From positions 62,001 to 126,000 of the forward strand of contig OY759970.1 in assembly GCA_963662965.1 (NCBI GenBank): DNA of 64,000 bases, read 5' to 3'. This DNA is from DTWD01 sp963662965 (GTDB taxonomy: Bacteria; Acidobacteriota; Vicinamibacteria; Vicinamibacterales; UBA8438). A model generated the notes under the pieces. That model did no database searches. It saw only the letters and a list, made by a program, of their open reading frames with translations, and had not been told where the DNA came from. A program made the position numbers and the translations under genes. Shown one piece after another: positions 61,920-64,000 of the stretch (the stretch's first letter is position 1; the number at the start of each line of letters is the position of its first letter).

Positions 61920-61960
61920 GCATCAATAATACGTAATATACGCAATTCACAATTAGGTCC
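61920..61960 (-). promoter_or_regulatory. AT-rich promoter/operator of the VapC/Phd pair
   Basis: A TA-rich pocket directly before ATG 61919 with overlapping TATATT/TATTAT -10 candidates and short inverted CGTA/TACG arms around ATA. Probable site of autorepression. Confidence 0.4.
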
Positions 61961-62026
61961 GAGGGCGACGCGTACAGCTTCCGCAGCAGGTCAAACGGAA
62001 TCAATCATTGACTCACGGCTCAAAGC

Positions 62027-63130
62027 TCAGGGCTTACGACACCCCGACGACGTTAAGCCCGACGCCTCGAGCTGTTCCGCTGCACGGAGGGCGGATTCGA
62101 GCTGCACCGCGGAGTTGCCGTAGTACATGCCCAATCGGGCCCGATAGCCGAGCAGCTCTCCCAGCAGCCGCCTGTCGCCCACCGCCTCGGCTTCCTGAAT
62201 CGAGCTGTCGAGTAACGACGCCCCGCCGCCGTAGTCACCGCTGAGCGCACGACCGAGACCGGCGAAGCCGTTCAGTCGGCAACGTTCTACAGCCGGTAGA
62301 TCGCCCGCGGCAAGACCACGCTCGCGGATCTGCAGGTCTCGTCGTAGATGCCTTGCAGTGTCAGCAAGTAGCCGGCGTCGACGCAGAGCTGCGTCAGTGG
62401 CTCGACGGCACCGGCCTCCGCATACAGCTGACGCCATTCGGTCAGACATTCTTCCGGACGGCCGAGACTCCGGAGCGCGTGCCCCCGTCGGGCGAGCAGT
62501 TCGGCCCGTCCGATCCCCTCGGGCGCCTCCTCCAACGACAGCGCCGTGTCGATATGCCCGAGCGCCTCCTCGAACCCCGACGCCGTCATCGCCTGCTCCG
62601 CCGCGAGCGACCCAGGCGCCGGTGACCGTGATCCGGTCGGACGGCGTCGCTCCGGTCGAGTGCCCGTCGCGCAACTGTTTCGCCAGGCCGAAATCCATCA
62701 CCTTCACATGACCCTGCTCGGTCAGCATGATGTTCGCCGGCTTCAGATCTCAGTGGACGATCTGGTGCTTGTGCGCCTCCTCGAGCGCCTCGGCGACCTC
62801 GGTACCGATCAGGATCACTTCGCGCAGCCTGAGCGGCTCGCGCTCGACACGCACCTGAAGCGTCTCGCCGACGACGTACTCCATCGCGATACACGGTCTG
62901 CCGTCGGCTTCGGCGACCTCGTAGATCTTGCAGATGAACGGATGGTCGAGCGCTGCCGCCGAACGCGCCTCCCGTTGGAATCGGTCGCGCGCCTGCGGGT
63001 CATGCTCCAGTAATTCGGGCAGGAACTTGAGCGCCACCTTGCGCCCAAGCTGCGTGTCCTCGGCAAGAAAGACCTCGCCCATACCGCCTTTGCCAAGAAT
63101 GGAGAGGATCTCGTATCTCGATGTGCTCAT
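62027..63130 (-). pseudogene. Ser/Thr kinase with TPR tail, nonsense codon in the HRD motif
   Basis: From ATG 63130: RYEILSILGKGGMGEVFLAEDTQLGRKVALKFLPELLEHD (N-lobe with the ATP Lys), helix C and hinge. At 62750-62752 a TGA replaces the Arg codon of HRD (CGA to TGA): HQIVH-stop-DLKPANIML, then VKVMDFGLAKQL (DFG). Soon after, the sequence jumps by an internal deletion into TPR-like material (EEALGHIDTALSLEEAPEGIGRAELLARRGHALRSLGRPEECLTEWRQL) in shifting frames down to 62027. The wild-type would be a PknB-type kinase with a TPR sensor. Third broken kinase in the window. Confidence 0.85.
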
Positions 63131-63215
63131 CTTGTGGACCGCCGGCGCACAGACCCGCTGGCCCCGGAAGGTTACTCCGCCCATCGCGAGTGGACGGGAA
63201 CGGGTCTTTGTCTAC

Positions 63216-63221
63216 TAGAAT
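63216..63221 (+). promoter_or_regulatory. -10-like TAGAAT for the terminal SDR gene
   Basis: TAGAAT ends 8 nt before ATG 63230 with no Shine-Dalgarno. Confidence 0.4.
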
Positions 63222-63229
63222 CAGGCGCT

Positions 63230-64000
63230 ATGGCGGAGATCGACGTCTCGACACTCTTCTCCCTCGCCGGCAAGACGGCGCTGGTCACCGGCGGGTCGCG
63301 CGGCATCGGCCTGATGATTGCCGAGGGGCTCCTCCAAGCCGGCGCCACCGTCTACATCTCGTCGCGAAAGAACGACGTCTGCGACAGCGTCGCGAACGAC
63401 CTCTCGTCGGTCGGTGCGTGCGTGTCGATGCCGGCCGACGTCGCGACTTCGGAGGGCCGGGCGGCGCTCATCGCGGCCGTCACCGAACGCGGAGACGATC
63501 TTCACATCCTAGTCAACAACGCCGGCGCGAGCTGGGGTGCATCGTATGAGGAGTATCCGGAATCGGCCTTCGACAAATTGCTCAGCCTGAATGTCAGTGC
63601 TCCGTTCTTCTTGACCCGGGACCTGACACCGTTGTTGGCGCGCGCGGCCAGTCGGGACAACCCGGCGCGGGTGATCAATATCGGCTCGATGGACGGCCTG
63701 CACGTGCCACAACTCGTGAAGACCGGGACGTTCGCGTACTCCGCCAGCAAAGCCGCGGTCCATCACCTGACACGAACCCTGGCGGTCGAACTCGCTCCGA
63801 GGCACATTACGGTGAACGCGGTCGCGCCGGGGTTTTTCGAAAGCAGAATGACGGCCGACGTGCTGGAACGGCACCGCGACGACATCGTCGCCGCGTGTCC
63901 ACTCGGGCGCATCGGCCGCCCGGAAGAGATGGCCGGCATCGCCATCTACCTCGCGTCTCGCGCGGGCGCGTATACGAACGGCGCCGTGATCCCGGTCGAT
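63230..64000 (+). CDS. SDR-family oxidoreductase, RhlG/FabG-like, 3' end outside window
   Basis: 257 codons up to the window edge; no stop seen, and only a few residues should be missing. Rossmann start TALVTGGSRGIGLMIAEGLLQAGATVYISSR, DVATSEGRAALI, LVNNAGASWG (NNAG), Ser in VINIGSMDGL, and the active-site FAYSASKAAVHHLTRTLAVEL (YxxSK) followed by NAVAPGFFESRMT. The GSRGIGLMI and ending NGAVIPVD fit the RhlG-type NADP ketoreductase subgroup. Reduces a 3-oxoacyl or similar keto group. Divergent from the broken kinase. Confidence 0.93.
   Translation, partial: MAEIDVSTLFSLAGKTALVTGGSRGIGLMIAEGLLQAGATVYISSRKNDVCDSVANDLSSVGACVSMPADVATSEGRAALIAAVTERGDDLHILVNNAGASWGASYEEYPESAFDKLLSLNVSAPFFLTRDLTPLLARAASRDNPARVINIGSMDGLHVPQLVKTGTFAYSASKAAVHHLTRTLAVELAPRHITVNAVAPGFFESRMTADVLERHRDDIVAACPLGRIGRPEEMAGIAIYLASRAGAYTNGAVIPVD

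Noticed and set aside
62750..62752. TGA in the kinase HRD motif as selenocysteine
   Set aside because: The replaced residue is Arg (CGA to TGA), no SECIS hairpin follows, and the gene is deleted further on.

Overview
The window is a GC-rich bacterial chromosome segment. It most likely comes from an Acidobacteriota (Vicinamibacteria-like) genome. The support is a combination of families: paired VWFA-related secreted proteins, DUF6152 with its secreted companions, DUF6644 membrane pairs, remnants of TPR-tailed Ser/Thr kinases, an Acidobacteria-type ECF sigma remnant, a PQQ dehydrogenase, and a groESL operon behind a CIRCE-like operator. This assignment is inference; no rRNA is present.

Layout. 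1-4.7 kb: a lower-GC accessory stretch (YIP1-like fragment, zinc ribbon, broken uracil-DNA glycosylase, IS256 relic, solitary DNA methyltransferase, RHH regulator, FtsB-like protein) that ends exactly at the 3' half of a tRNA-Thr(CGT), which looks like an attachment site. 4.7-22 kb: secreted proteins, flavin reductase, DUF6644 pair, TauE exporter, Nudix, aroC, a broken MATE gene, dienelactone hydrolase, SGNH hydrolase, MFS and a MazEF-type toxin-antitoxin pair. 22-34 kb: carboxylesterase, tandem VWA proteins, an IS1111-like element, metallo-beta-lactamase plus cupin, PQQ dehydrogenase, and a thioredoxin-like protein fused to a 'DGLPVVPPT' domain. 34-43 kb: a broken aminotransferase, groEL/groES, a rho fragment, a methyltransferase, a sodium/solute symporter and a frameshifted rpoN. 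43-61 kb: a catabolic region. 61-64 kb: VapC/Phd, a wrecked Ser/Thr kinase and an SDR that runs off the window.

The most interesting part is 44890-52130, six co-directional genes: UGSC selenoprotein 1, sodium/solute symporter, FadJ-like enoyl-CoA hydratase/3-hydroxyacyl-CoA dehydrogenase, DGLPVVPPT protein, UGSC selenoprotein 2, and a LarA-family nickel-pincer enzyme. Both UGSC genes have an in-frame TGA in the context D-U-G-S-C-T-S-C, followed at once by a perfect 7-bp hairpin with a 5-nt loop, as expected of bacterial SECIS elements. Gene callers split both genes at that TGA. The second UGSC gene overlaps its DGLPVVPPT partner by 4 nt, and the same partner domain is fused to a thioredoxin-like domain at 33.2 kb. 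Together with the neighbouring acyl-CoA dehydrogenase, MaoC hydratase, APH-like kinase and SDR genes this suggests a selenium- and nickel-dependent catabolic system whose substrate cannot be read from the sequence.

Three genome-scale patterns stand out. (1) A GC-rich palindromic repeat of about 95 bp occurs at least eight times between genes, mostly at 3' ends. (2) Many start codons lie 5-9 nt after a -10-like hexamer and lack a Shine-Dalgarno, which points to leaderless transcripts. (3) Many genes are broken (frameshifts, nonsense codons, fused fragments), which is either real gene erosion or, for the one-base homopolymer cases, possible assembly error.
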